A DNA stretch of 29,963 nucleotides from a virus. The first letter of the stretch is position 1. Each line of letters begins with the position of its first letter. This document shows, piece by piece, positions 17,701-25,173 of this stretch. The stretch is from positions 1 through 29,963 of the IMG/VR virus record IMGVR_UViG_3300044612_001539. One strand, given 5' to 3'. The notes below the pieces were generated by a model. The model made no database searches. It had not been told where the DNA came from and worked only from the letters and a program-made list of their open reading frames with translations. A program made the position numbers and the translations under genes.

Positions 17701-17837
17701 ATTCTCTCCTCAATGATTTTATACAATTTTTCAAACACTTCTATGTATTCCTCATGTCTTTGATAATTGTAAACATGAATGTCTGAAATGTGAAAAATCT
17801 TATCCACTTTCCTTCCTGTGTCCTTTATTAGAATCAT
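14706..17837 (-). CDS. 47-46: Fused Mre11-Rad50 (SbcD-SbcC) nuclease/ATPase; gp47-gp46 fusion
   Basis: 1043 residues in one uninterrupted frame. Residues 1-~350 are an Mre11/SbcD metallophosphoesterase: SDIHV (Asp19, His21), GGDIVHSK (Asp57), GNHD (91-94), YHGP (His162), GDIHKH (195-200). After a helical linker, residues ~370-1043 are Rad50/SbcC: Walker A SPNASGKST (407-415), two long coiled coils around a zinc hook CVYC (717-720), ABC signature LASGMERF (953-960), Walker B FFFIDEGFGVLD with Asp985/Glu986, and switch His1018 (CISHLD). T4 encodes these as separate gp47 (339 aa) and gp46 (560 aa), which resect double-strand ends for recombination-dependent replication. The fusion fixes a 1:1 ratio of the two activities. 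The start overlaps the primase stop as ATGA. All catalytic motifs are intact, so it should be active. Confidence 0.95.
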   Translation of the reverse strand: MILIKDTGRKVDKIFHISDIHVYNYQRHEEYIEVFEKLYKIIEERMTPNSIIFLGGDIVHSKTNMSPELFSVVSNLLSTLCNMLPTIVILGNHDLNLNNKTRLDALTPIINSLNLPTLHFLNETNVYQYEQIGFSLLHVKDKIENVIPAKSFDAETKILMYHGPVKNSATAYGYLLEGNYLDVLEHADYDYILLGDIHKHQYLNLEKTAAYPSSLIQQNFGEDLTHGIIEWDLNKNTSEFIKIASSHGYYTFKLKNDKVAEKIPGDLPYNLNVAITAENCTQEFIDSFCVALEKKYNVLRIKKPKVTKFIIDNGKGEVSLDKENIIRDFEWRHSMLERYVQNELKQEYQADKFLDIHKTASLELDEPSEFIGVTWKPIRFEFSNMFSYGEGNVFNLGELGGLVGLFSPNASGKSTLLDAMTYCIFDKCSKTSSGAEVMNTSSNFFSCKLELSVAGESYFIERNGKKGKDGKVKVIVNFYKEDGTSLNGEQRYETNDSIRKYLGSYENFMLITMYDQHNKSDFIDKTQKDKKDLLYKYFDIDIFEKLNDTSKEHLKQLKYEIENHQKQKYNESVTEYENNIIDIKSKLTQVETSLELNKKSSDVLSIQIENKRKELTPYPKQSVNYATKIDEESRNEATLSSSLEDKRKSFVEARNALKTHLSELESMGEVADVSSDLVTIRKTLSDFDRDIAVAESEIKSSSKLIDHLQGYEHDPNCVYCVKNNKYALEGEKAKKEYPELLNKLDKLKQSKNELGKSVKNLETADSLYKKYNDKKNETERLKSNLDNIESQANIIKEKIQISKNLILDYSEKLKEQESYKDIEQKNAEIDSEIAKLLDEKKLIDDAVYQLAYTIGGHKSTITSNESKIKDIKIKIKKFKDDTLTYNNYFVFEKATRRDGIPLFIIKNYLPVLENVVNDALKNVAAFNVQFELSDKTLEVFISYVNGPKWPLSLASGMERFISSLAIRAALNHVTVLPKPDFFFIDEGFGVLDSDNIANVGLFLEELTSYFRFILCISHLDVVKDYVAKELFIVKDNGHSQLIS

Positions 17838-18742
17838 AGTAAATTTGTTATTGCTGAATACTCATTAATTTCAACTGCTCCTTCTATAGCATGCCATGTA
17901 TCATCATATCCTAAATCACTAGGATCTTTTGTTCCCAAGTCAACTAATTTGGTAGGAATACCGATGGCTCCTAATTCCAAACAATACTTTATCGCTTGTT
18001 TCTTTTTATCCGGGTCAATAGCAACATATACTAACGGAGTTTCTTCCATGAGTAGTCTATGTTTTAACTTCTCTGATATTATACTTCCTGTTAAATAAGT
18101 CACATTTCTTTTTACCGATACGCTGTCAAAAAAACCCTCTACGATAACTATGGGGAATTTAAAATCTAGGAAAAACTCATTGACTATAATATCATTTATC
18201 TTAACAGGAGCGCCTAAATATTTATAAGGCGAAAGACCGGTAAAATCCCTGCCTTCAAAAAAATTAAGTGTGCCATTTTTATCATAAGAGGGTAAAATAA
18301 TTCTTCCTGCGTACTTACCTGTTAAGCAATACCCAACCTTATGTCTTACTATGTCCTGAGTTGTGAATGAAGGCTTAAACCTCCTTAAGAAGTTCAATAC
18401 GGATTTGTGAGGAACCTTATCTAATGATACATATTCATCGGGCAACTTCAATAAAGTGTTGGGAATGTCTACTTGAGTATCATCTTTCATTTGATAATAC
18501 TCTAAAACATTCCTAAGTTGATTAATTTGATTCTTTGTTGCACCATATTTGTAGAAAAGATTACTTATACTTCTCCCCTTAGTTTCGCAAATCCAACAAT
18601 GATACTTTTGATTAGTTAAATTTACACTTAACTTCTTTTTGTGGTGATTACAGAAGGGACAATGAAATACAATGTCTGATTTACCTGCTGATTCCGAAGA
18701 ACCTAACACTTCCTCTAAAACCGATAATAATCTAAAACGCAT
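17834..18742 (-). CDS. DNA primase, DnaG/gp61-type
   Basis: 302 residues, short for bacterial DnaG and near the size of T4 gp61 (342). An N-terminal CHC2-type zinc ribbon uses Cys28, Cys31, Cys49 and Cys52 (HCPFC then YHCWIC). The catalytic core has GRIILPSYD, then a Toprim domain: IVIVEGFFD with Glu202, and AIDPDKKK with the Asp243/Asp245 pair for metal binding. It synthesises RNA primers for lagging-strand replication, normally with a gp41-like helicase, which is not in this window. It has no separate C-terminal helicase-binding domain of DnaG type. It starts 7 bases after the resolvase stop and is coupled by ATGA to the Mre11-Rad50 gene, so the three form a nucleic-acid cassette. Confidence 0.92.
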   Translation of the reverse strand: MRFRLLSVLEEVLGSSESAGKSDIVFHCPFCNHHKKKLSVNLTNQKYHCWICETKGRSISNLFYKYGATKNQINQLRNVLEYYQMKDDTQVDIPNTLLKLPDEYVSLDKVPHKSVLNFLRRFKPSFTTQDIVRHKVGYCLTGKYAGRIILPSYDKNGTLNFFEGRDFTGLSPYKYLGAPVKINDIIVNEFFLDFKFPIVIVEGFFDSVSVKRNVTYLTGSIISEKLKHRLLMEETPLVYVAIDPDKKKQAIKYCLELGAIGIPTKLVDLGTKDPSDLGYDDTWHAIEGAVEINEYSAITNLL

Positions 18743-18748
18743 ATATAG

Positions 18749-19174
18749 TTATTTTTTTTCTTCAAACCATTGCTTAGGTATCGAATAAGCCGCCCATTTT
18801 ATATTGTGTTTATTGCACCACTCGGCGTAAGTAGTCTTAGCTCCTTTTGAAATTCTAACATGAGGATCCTGGAATACAATCCTAATGTCTAAATGAGGGT
18901 TACATGAAATAATGTCCATCATCTTTTTTCGTTCTTCTAAAGTCCATCTTCCTTTAGCTTCTATGATAATATTATTAGGTAACTCAAAATCTGCTAAATA
19001 GGTTCTAGAAGTTTCCGGTTTTATATACTTAATAACTTTTTTCTCATATAAGTCTTTAGGATTTATTCCCAAAGATCCTGAGATTTGTAAAGCAATTGAC
19101 TTCTCGAAATTAGATCTATAACCTTCTTTCTGTGCTAGTCTAGTCTTAAATGAATTGTTAAAAAATCCCGCCAT
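18749..19174 (-). CDS. Holliday-junction resolvase, T7 endonuclease I-like
   Basis: 141 residues from ATG 19174, which falls just after the upstream stop; a TTG four codons earlier is possible but unlikely. The protein aligns along its whole length with T7 gp3 (149 aa): YRSNFEKSIALQI (T7 FRSGLEDKVSKQL), YLADFELPNNIIIEAKG (T7 YTPDFLLPNGIFVETKG), and LDIRIVF, KGAKTTYAEWCNKHNIKWA, IPKQWFEE. Counting from the ATG, active-site residues are Glu24, Asp62, Glu72 and Lys74, matching T7 Glu20, Asp55, Glu65 and Lys67. It resolves branched DNA, which must be cleared before headful packaging, a role played by gp49 (endonuclease VII, a different fold) in T4. Confidence 0.95.
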   Translation of the reverse strand: MAGFFNNSFKTRLAQKEGYRSNFEKSIALQISGSLGINPKDLYEKKVIKYIKPETSRTYLADFELPNNIIIEAKGRWTLEERKKMMDIISCNPHLDIRIVFQDPHVRISKGAKTTYAEWCNKHNIKWAAYSIPKQWFEEKK

Positions 19175-19175
19175 G

Positions 19176-20831
19176 TTAATAATCAAATTTTACAATAACA
19201 TTTAAATCTACATCATCTCTTTTCTTTATCGCTTGTCCCATTTTACCTACTGCAATTAGTTCGTTAGATTTGTTATACAAGCCGATGGTAGTTATATAAG
19301 GAGATAAAGAACCTGTGAAATCATCTAAATACTCTGCACTCTTAACAGTTTTAGTAGAGGAAGGGTTCAATGTGAGATTAAAATCACCTCTCTTAATTCT
19401 ACATAACATCTCAAACTCATACAAAGTTAAGCTATTTTTATAATATAACAACCAATTATTAGATAAAATTTCATGATATTTTTTATCTACACTTGTAATT
19501 ACTAAGTTACCTGTTCTATAAAATACGTTTCCTACTCTACTTGTCTGGTAACATGAGATAGAAGATGTATTGTAAAGACTTGCTACATTTTGAGATGTTG
19601 CTGCTTTATTATAAAATCTTAATTCATCAATAAGTCCTGTATATCCATTTCTTCCATCAAAAGAAGATGCTCCTATCATGATATCACTTACATTGACAGT
19701 TTCATCTTTGACATCTGCTCTCGATGAATTTAATGCTCCATCAACATATAATTGAATACTTGATCCTGTTTTAACTAAGCATACATGATGAAAATTATTA
19801 TCTAAAACTGAATTAGAAGATGTTAATTGCAATGTTGAAAAGCCATCTGATCTACTGAAAGACAATTTTCCTGGCTGTGGATGAGTGTGATTATGTACCG
19901 AAAACTCATAAGGGTAGTAATCCACTGGGTAGTATTTAAAGGAAGAAGATGAAAAAACATCTGTTACTACTATATTCCCTTTATTTACTCTTTTTAATCT
20001 ACCAAATTCCTCTCTGTATAATATGGATTTTTTATCAATTATAGTATTCTTGTTACTAGTTATTACACTTTGAGATACTGGAGCTTTTAACCAAAAACTT
20101 ATGGTGAAATTGTCTGCTGATTCAAAACTGACGGTATCAAAGTTTTTAGTGTGAATATAACCATCCCCATAAAATTCCGCAGCTAATCCTGTTCTAGTTC
20201 CGTTAATAGGAATACCACTTGAATAGGCTACTTGGTATGACTTTGATTTTTCTTGTGGTTCAATTACTTCGCTTTCGTATCTTATAAACAAAGTCTTTTT
20301 TCCTCCTCTGCCGTACCTATAAGCTTTATGCGCATCCTGGAATCCCCAATATCCACATAGGTTATTTGAGTCTAAGAAAGAGCCTGTATTTATATTCCTA
20401 TCGTATAAATTATTATGTCCATCGTCTACTAAAAGTACATTGTTGTTTAGTCCTTTTAAATATAATGTGGTTTCTTTAATCTTGTCTCCGTAATTTAAAG
20501 AAGGAATAGAAAGTAAACTAGCTGTTAAAAATAAATTCTTAGTAGTTCTATTTCTGTCCCATCCCTCTAAAGAATTAGCCCATGCAAAACCTCTCTTATA
20601 ATACAAGTGGTTTAGTGAATTATAAACAATATACTTATAAGACCCATCTGTATTTTTAGGATAAGTGATATCTCTTGATGAACTGATATGAATAGGGCCT
20701 TTATAGTAAAGACCTTGCTGTACTTGATAACCTTGTTTTGAATAACTTCCGGTGAGGATATAATACTCCTTGTTTACTTCAAACGGGGCAATATTAAAAT
20801 CCTCACCTCTTATTGGCGCGAATGTACTCAT
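19176..20831 (-). CDS. Virion protein with LamG-like domain and shared C-terminal module
   Basis: 551 residues. Residues ~1-205 are unassigned and Tyr/Asn-rich. Residues ~213-422 look like a concanavalin/laminin-G jelly roll: GLAAEFYGDGYI, FTISFWLKA, NNFHHVCLVKTGSSIQLYVDGAL, MIGASSF, GLIDELRFYNKA. Such domains typically bind glycans or other surface ligands. Residues ~510-551 (PYITTIGLYNKSNELIAVGKMG, then a short tail ending VKFDY) match the C-termini of the next two upstream proteins and probably form a shared docking or trimerisation unit. It starts one base after the upstream stop. Likely a tail or fibre-associated adhesin; the exact position in the virion is unknown. Confidence 0.85.
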   Translation of the reverse strand: MSTFAPIRGEDFNIAPFEVNKEYYILTGSYSKQGYQVQQGLYYKGPIHISSSRDITYPKNTDGSYKYIVYNSLNHLYYKRGFAWANSLEGWDRNRTTKNLFLTASLLSIPSLNYGDKIKETTLYLKGLNNNVLLVDDGHNNLYDRNINTGSFLDSNNLCGYWGFQDAHKAYRYGRGGKKTLFIRYESEVIEPQEKSKSYQVAYSSGIPINGTRTGLAAEFYGDGYIHTKNFDTVSFESADNFTISFWLKAPVSQSVITSNKNTIIDKKSILYREEFGRLKRVNKGNIVVTDVFSSSSFKYYPVDYYPYEFSVHNHTHPQPGKLSFSRSDGFSTLQLTSSNSVLDNNFHHVCLVKTGSSIQLYVDGALNSSRADVKDETVNVSDIMIGASSFDGRNGYTGLIDELRFYNKAATSQNVASLYNTSSISCYQTSRVGNVFYRTGNLVITSVDKKYHEILSNNWLLYYKNSLTLYEFEMLCRIKRGDFNLTLNPSSTKTVKSAEYLDDFTGSLSPYITTIGLYNKSNELIAVGKMGQAIKKRDDVDLNVIVKFDY

Positions 20832-20832
20832 A

Positions 20833-23800
20833 TTAATACTTAAGTTTTACAGTAAATATAGATTCTTCTGTAAAGTTTTTTAGTATGGGTTTAGCTAGCT
20901 TACCCACGGCAACAAGTTCTCTTTGGGCATTATAAAGACCTACTGTAGTGATATAAACTTGAGGGTTATTTACAAAATTCTCATAAATTTCTCCATTAGT
21001 TTCTGTAAGTCTTTTGGCAAGTTCCATACCTGCTGGTGAATTGGGATCTAATGGCATAGATAAGTCTCCCGGTCTTCTAGAATCCTCTTTCTTATTGTAA
21101 ATAAAGTAACTGTTATTATTTGTAAAATTAAATTCTCTGTTATTAATTCGGATAAAATAGTAATCGTTATACTCTCTGATTATTCTTCTAGCTTTCATTC
21201 CTAGATAATCTCCACTAATATCCTGTATTAATGCAGATCCTGAAAATGATTTATACAACTTAATAGCATTGTATCCTTCTATTTCCGAAGCATTAGAAGT
21301 TGCAAAAGATGCAGAGAGGTCTAATTTGTCACCATCTAAAAGAACTATGCCTAGAGATGGAATTAATTTACCGTAATAATGAGGTTTAGATTCATTATAA
21401 ACTCCTGTTTCTAAAGTTCCTGAAACTATATTATAGGAATATCCTACATCAGTATAATCAGGATTTATGTTTGTTTTAGAATCATCAATTAATCTGAGAA
21501 CTCTGTTAGTACCCGCTAGTTTTACATTTGAGCCAGTGTGTGTAGCTCTAGTTCCTCCTCCTGCCAAGAATCTAGATCCGGATAGATGTGCAATATTTAG
21601 TTCTAAAACACCTGCATCTAACCTATCTTTTAATCTATCTGACTGATAATTTATAACATATATACTATCGGTTTCTTTTCCTGCAAGATTAAATTTAACA
21701 TCAGCTCTACCTAAAACTAGATTTCTATACTGACTATAAATAGCTCTAGTAGGAGTTATATTAATTTTATTTCCTTCGTCTAAAGATCCGGAACCTCCGC
21801 TATGACCATAGGCTATACTAAATTGAATAGAAGATGTTAAAGATGTTTTTGGATTTTCATCATATACATGTGTATAATATCTACTATAATTCTCAGAAGT
21901 ACTACCGGTAAAGAAAGTAACTAAATTTCTTACATTATTAGAAAATAAACCCTCTGTTATGTCAAATACATACTTTCTGTTATCTATTGGATTTATTTGC
22001 TTTAACCATGATGCCCTAGGTACAAATCTAGTCGTAGTAGTAGTTGTAGGAGGAGGGGGAGGAGGAGGGGGAGTAGGTCCGGGACTTGGACCAGGGCCGG
22101 GACTTGGACTTGGACCAGGGCCGGGACTTGGACTTGGGTCAGTTGGACCAGTTGGGCCGGTTGGTCCCGTAGGTACTACTGTAGATCTAGTATAAGTAAC
22201 TCTTAAATAGTTTCCGAACACTCTCCTTCCAGGAGGTACGTTGTCCTCCGGTCTATTCAAAGTAAAAGTAAATTGACTCGGAGTATCCCAACCTACAATA
22301 GGACTGAAAGTTAGAGTGTTTACCGATGTAGATTTACTAAAGTAAGCAGTATTTGCTATTTCGTAAGTGTAAGAAGATGCTGAGGGGCCTAGTTGGGATA
22401 AAGTTACATCCTCAAATGAAGGCACTGAAACTCTTGTTTTATCATTTGATACTGTTACTACAGGAGTGCTAAAAGCACTGGCGTTTATTATACGGCCATT
22501 TTCCACAAATTGAACTTGAACTCTTAGAGTACCATCTTCTGAATAAATTGAATTACCATTTTCTTCCTCCCCGCCCCCTGGGGATCCACAAACAGGATCA
22601 GGTGGGTAAGAATCAAATTTATAATTAAATCCAGATAAACCTCGATAAGTTCTTAAGTAATCATCTAATGCTTTTTGCGTTAAAGAAGGTTGATTTCCAT
22701 CATAGTATAAATCACTTGGAGCAACTCTTTTAACTAAGCCTCCTTGGCAGTATACAACATATATTTTTCTAGTGCTAGGGTTACATACAGGATTTACTGG
22801 TTCTTTATCTATAGCAAGAGTATAATTACCTCTCACTAAAAAATCTTTTTGACTTAATTCTCTAGATGTAAACTCTTGTAATTTAGCATTGAAGTTAGAT
22901 TCACTACCATCAAAAGGAATATAGGAGGATCCTACGTCATAATTCTTTATAATTCCGTCCTCGCAATATTTAACATTTATTTTTCTATAGGTAGGAGGAG
23001 GGGGAGTACCTGTTCCGGTTGAACAGATAGCTTTAACTGGTTTTATGTCGTAGTTAGTAGAAAGTCCATTACCAAATCCTAAATTCCTAGCTGTAGTTTC
23101 ATATTCTAATTTTTTTCCTTCTAGTTCTGATTCATTATTGTAATTTATTGTTACCGAATCTTCAATTGCTCCTGATGTGGTGCAATATGTAACGTATAAA
23201 ATTTTTGATTTTGATAAACAAGAAGGTATAGAAACCGGTTGAAAATCTACTACAGCGTTTGGGTCTATTAATTTATATTCGCTTTGAACAGATGCAAATT
23301 TAGTATTTCTATCCGTATCTGAAATTACGGATATTGTCCTTATTCCGAATCTTGGTTGACCGCCTTGACAATATGCATAGTACAAGCTTATGTTTTGTGG
23401 AGGTGGAGGCGGAGGAGGTGGAGGCGGAGGTGGAGGCGGAGGAGGTATAGTAGAGCATGGTACTGTATTTACGGGGATAACTGAAGGACTACTCCTAATA
23501 GATAAGGGGTCAACACCCGGGGTATTAATTAATTTTTCATAAATACTAAGAGCGGCTTGATTCCTGTCTGTACTTAACGGGAATGTTTGTTCGGAGGTGG
23601 TTGCAACTCCTCTTAAGCAATAACCAGAATATAAAGTAAAGGTGCTAGATGGAGGAGGGCCGGGTAAAGTAACTGTAGTAGAAATACAGGGAAATGGAGC
23701 GGCTGGTTCATCTATTCCTACCGTATAAGTGTAGTCTGTGTTTAATGGTTTTTGAGAGTCAAAAGTATTTAAAAAACTATTTACTTTATTATCTATGTCA

Positions 23801-24027
23801 AAAGAAGTTCCTGATATAACAAAAGAATTATTTATCAGATTTCCATTTGAACATGCTCTTATATTTATTGTTTTAGTTACACTATTAGTTATAGGGTTAT
23901 TGGGATTAGAGAACCATGTATTATAAGAGATTAAATAATCCACCCTATTAAAACCTATACTATTTAAATAGCTTTGTTTATCTTCTTCTGATAAATAATA
24001 ATATACTTCAAAGTCCATAAAATCCAT
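20833..24027 (-). CDS. Multidomain adhesin-like virion protein with six Cys-pair repeats
   Basis: 1064 residues. 1-~50: short N-terminal segment. ~52-482: six tandem ~70-residue repeats, each with one N-terminal and one C-terminal cysteine (59/114, 137/191, 220/270, 282/335, 355/415, 427/480); these are the only twelve cysteines. A 16-Pro run (195-210) links repeats 2 and 3, and shorter Pro linkers occur elsewhere. ~490-617: a beta-rich domain. ~620-666: GPTGPT, SPGPGP, eight Pro, six Thr. ~680-1064: a domain paralogous to nearly all of the 365-residue protein upstream, including IQFSIAYG, DEGNKINITPTRAIY, HTGSNVKLAG and the YITTVGLY C-terminus. The layout reads as a base-attached domain carrying a long repeat arm through a stiff Pro-rich stalk. 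Host binding is inference. Confidence 0.88.
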   Translation of the reverse strand: MDFMDFEVYYYLSEEDKQSYLNSIGFNRVDYLISYNTWFSNPNNPITNSVTKTINIRACSNGNLINNSFVISGTSFDIDNKVNSFLNTFDSQKPLNTDYTYTVGIDEPAAPFPCISTTVTLPGPPPSSTFTLYSGYCLRGVATTSEQTFPLSTDRNQAALSIYEKLINTPGVDPLSIRSSPSVIPVNTVPCSTIPPPPPPPPPPPPPPPPQNISLYYAYCQGGQPRFGIRTISVISDTDRNTKFASVQSEYKLIDPNAVVDFQPVSIPSCLSKSKILYVTYCTTSGAIEDSVTINYNNESELEGKKLEYETTARNLGFGNGLSTNYDIKPVKAICSTGTGTPPPPTYRKINVKYCEDGIIKNYDVGSSYIPFDGSESNFNAKLQEFTSRELSQKDFLVRGNYTLAIDKEPVNPVCNPSTRKIYVVYCQGGLVKRVAPSDLYYDGNQPSLTQKALDDYLRTYRGLSGFNYKFDSYPPDPVCGSPGGGEEENGNSIYSEDGTLRVQVQFVENGRIINASAFSTPVVTVSNDKTRVSVPSFEDVTLSQLGPSASSYTYEIANTAYFSKSTSVNTLTFSPIVGWDTPSQFTFTLNRPEDNVPPGRRVFGNYLRVTYTRSTVVPTGPTGPTGPTDPSPSPGPGPSPSPGPGPSPGPTPPPPPPPPTTTTTTRFVPRASWLKQINPIDNRKYVFDITEGLFSNNVRNLVTFFTGSTSENYSRYYTHVYDENPKTSLTSSIQFSIAYGHSGGSGSLDEGNKINITPTRAIYSQYRNLVLGRADVKFNLAGKETDSIYVINYQSDRLKDRLDAGVLELNIAHLSGSRFLAGGGTRATHTGSNVKLAGTNRVLRLIDDSKTNINPDYTDVGYSYNIVSGTLETGVYNESKPHYYGKLIPSLGIVLLDGDKLDLSASFATSNASEIEGYNAIKLYKSFSGSALIQDISGDYLGMKARRIIREYNDYYFIRINNREFNFTNNNSYFIYNKKEDSRRPGDLSMPLDPNSPAGMELAKRLTETNGEIYENFVNNPQVYITTVGLYNAQRELVAVGKLAKPILKNFTEESIFTVKLKY
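22030..22170 (-). repeat. Pro/Gly/Ser/Thr low-complexity stalk
   Basis: Residues ~620-666: GPT triplets, then SPGPGP units repeated at DNA level (+ strand ggaccagggccgggacttgg recurs, a 20-base match), then eight Pro and six Thr codons. Likely a stiff extended stalk before the paralogous C-terminal domain. Confidence 0.85.
22582..23874 (-). repeat. Six tandem two-cysteine protein repeats
   Basis: Each repeat starts with a strand and Cys (YSGYCLRG, YYAYCQGG, YVTYCTTSG, NVKYCEDG, YVVYCQGG; the first is NIRACSNG) and ends with Cys after Pro or a hydrophobic residue (FPC, VPC, PSC, AIC, PVC, PVC). Cys-to-Cys spacing is 50-60 residues. The copies are old: protein pattern is clear but DNA identity is low. 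Confidence 0.85.
23398..23445 (-). repeat. Sixteen consecutive proline codons (GGN repeat on + strand)
   Basis: Sixteen CCN codons in a row, reading ggn on the + strand, between Cys-pair repeats 2 and 3. Mixed third bases (a, t, c) show codon-level and not pure slippage expansion. The + strand has sixteen phased GG doublets in AT-rich surroundings. Confidence 0.92.
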
Positions 24028-24061
24028 TGCACACTATGTTTTTGCTATTAAATATTGATTC

Positions 24062-25159
24062 TTAGAAATCCAATTTTACTTTTAAAAGAGCTTCTCTAGT
24101 AAAACTTTTCTGTAAGGGTTTTGACAGTTTAGCTACTGCGAGTAATTCATAAGAATCAGAATACATGCCTACTGTTGTAATATACACTTTAGGGTCATTT
24201 ATAAAAGTGGGTTCAGAGAAATCTCCTTCCGAGCCTGTTATAAATGTTGGATTATTACTAAAATTATATCTATCATTTCTTACTCTTACAAAATAATGAG
24301 TAGATTTCACTTTTTCGGAGCTTCTAGCCTGAAATCCTAAAAAATCTCCTGATAAATCTTGGAACTTTGCAGAACCAGACATAGACCTATATAATTTAAA
24401 AGCATTATCTCCTGCAACTTCAGAGCCAGATACTGTACCAAAAGAAGCGGATTTATCAAGTGCAGTACCATCCATTACAACAATACCTAAATTTGGATAT
24501 ACTAAACCAAATTTTTGAGGATTACTAGGATTATATACACCAGATTCTAAAGACCCAGATACTAAGTTGTAAACTTTTCCGGCTGTAGTTACGGAGGCGG
24601 GATTGGACTTAGAGTCATCAATTAGCCTCATGTATCTACCATTTCCAGCTAGTCTAACATTAGATCCGGTATGCGTAGAATTTTGTCCGGGTCCATTAAT
24701 AAATTGAGATCCAGATAAATGAGCTATGTTAATTTCTAAAGTGCCTACATCTAATGATTCTCTTAATCTAGCTCTATTTACATTAATTACGTAAATACTG
24801 TCTGTTGATTTTCCATTAACCGTAAATTTTCTCTCACCAGGATCTAGACATAATTGCTTGTATTGACCATAAATAGCTCGAGTAGGAGTGTCGTTTATTT
24901 GACCTCCTTCATCAGCAGAGCCAGAGCCATTATATTGACCGTAAGCAATGCTAAATTGAGCTTCGGAGCCTAGAGCATTTGAAGAGCTATTAAAAATTTC
25001 GTAATAATATCTCTTTTGAGTAGCCGTTTGTCCGGAAGATGTAAAAAAAGTTGTTAAATTACCGTCATTATTTGAAAATAAAGCTCTAGTAATTACTTCC
25101 TCTTGGTTAGGTACAATATCGGCTGTATTGAATGTAGTAAATATATCTGTATTTGCCAT
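24062..25159 (-). CDS. Virion protein, stand-alone version of the shared ~350-aa domain
   Basis: 365 residues. From about residue 20 to the end it is collinear with residues ~680-1064 of the next gene: LFSNN, TFFT, QFSIAYG, TPTRAIY, STDSIYVIN, NIAHLSGS, HTGSNVRLAG, RLIDDSKSN, VSGSLESGVYN, LGIVVMDG, SASFGT, and VYITTVGMY near the C-terminus. I recall similar proteins among tail or neck-region structural proteins of marine T4-like phages, without a defined function. No enzymatic motif, no cysteine-rich segment and no signal peptide. It begins 14 bases after the upstream stop, with an A-rich leader. It may provide a platform protein that the longer paralogue also copies as its base. Confidence 0.82.
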   Translation of the reverse strand: MANTDIFTTFNTADIVPNQEEVITRALFSNNDGNLTTFFTSSGQTATQKRYYYEIFNSSSNALGSEAQFSIAYGQYNGSGSADEGGQINDTPTRAIYGQYKQLCLDPGERKFTVNGKSTDSIYVINVNRARLRESLDVGTLEINIAHLSGSQFINGPGQNSTHTGSNVRLAGNGRYMRLIDDSKSNPASVTTAGKVYNLVSGSLESGVYNPSNPQKFGLVYPNLGIVVMDGTALDKSASFGTVSGSEVAGDNAFKLYRSMSGSAKFQDLSGDFLGFQARSSEKVKSTHYFVRVRNDRYNFSNNPTFITGSEGDFSEPTFINDPKVYITTVGMYSDSYELLAVAKLSKPLQKSFTREALLKVKLDF

Positions 25160-25173
25160 TTTTATTTTATTGT

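Noticed and set aside
19175-19186. TTG start four codons upstream for the resolvase
   Set aside because: ATG 19174 sits right after the upstream stop and matches the T7 MAG-type N-terminus; TTG adds only four residues overlapping the upstream gene.
21959-22195. Plus-strand frame with poly-Gly and poly-Val
   Set aside because: It is a shadow of the Pro/Thr/Gly stalk codons of the minus-strand virion protein.
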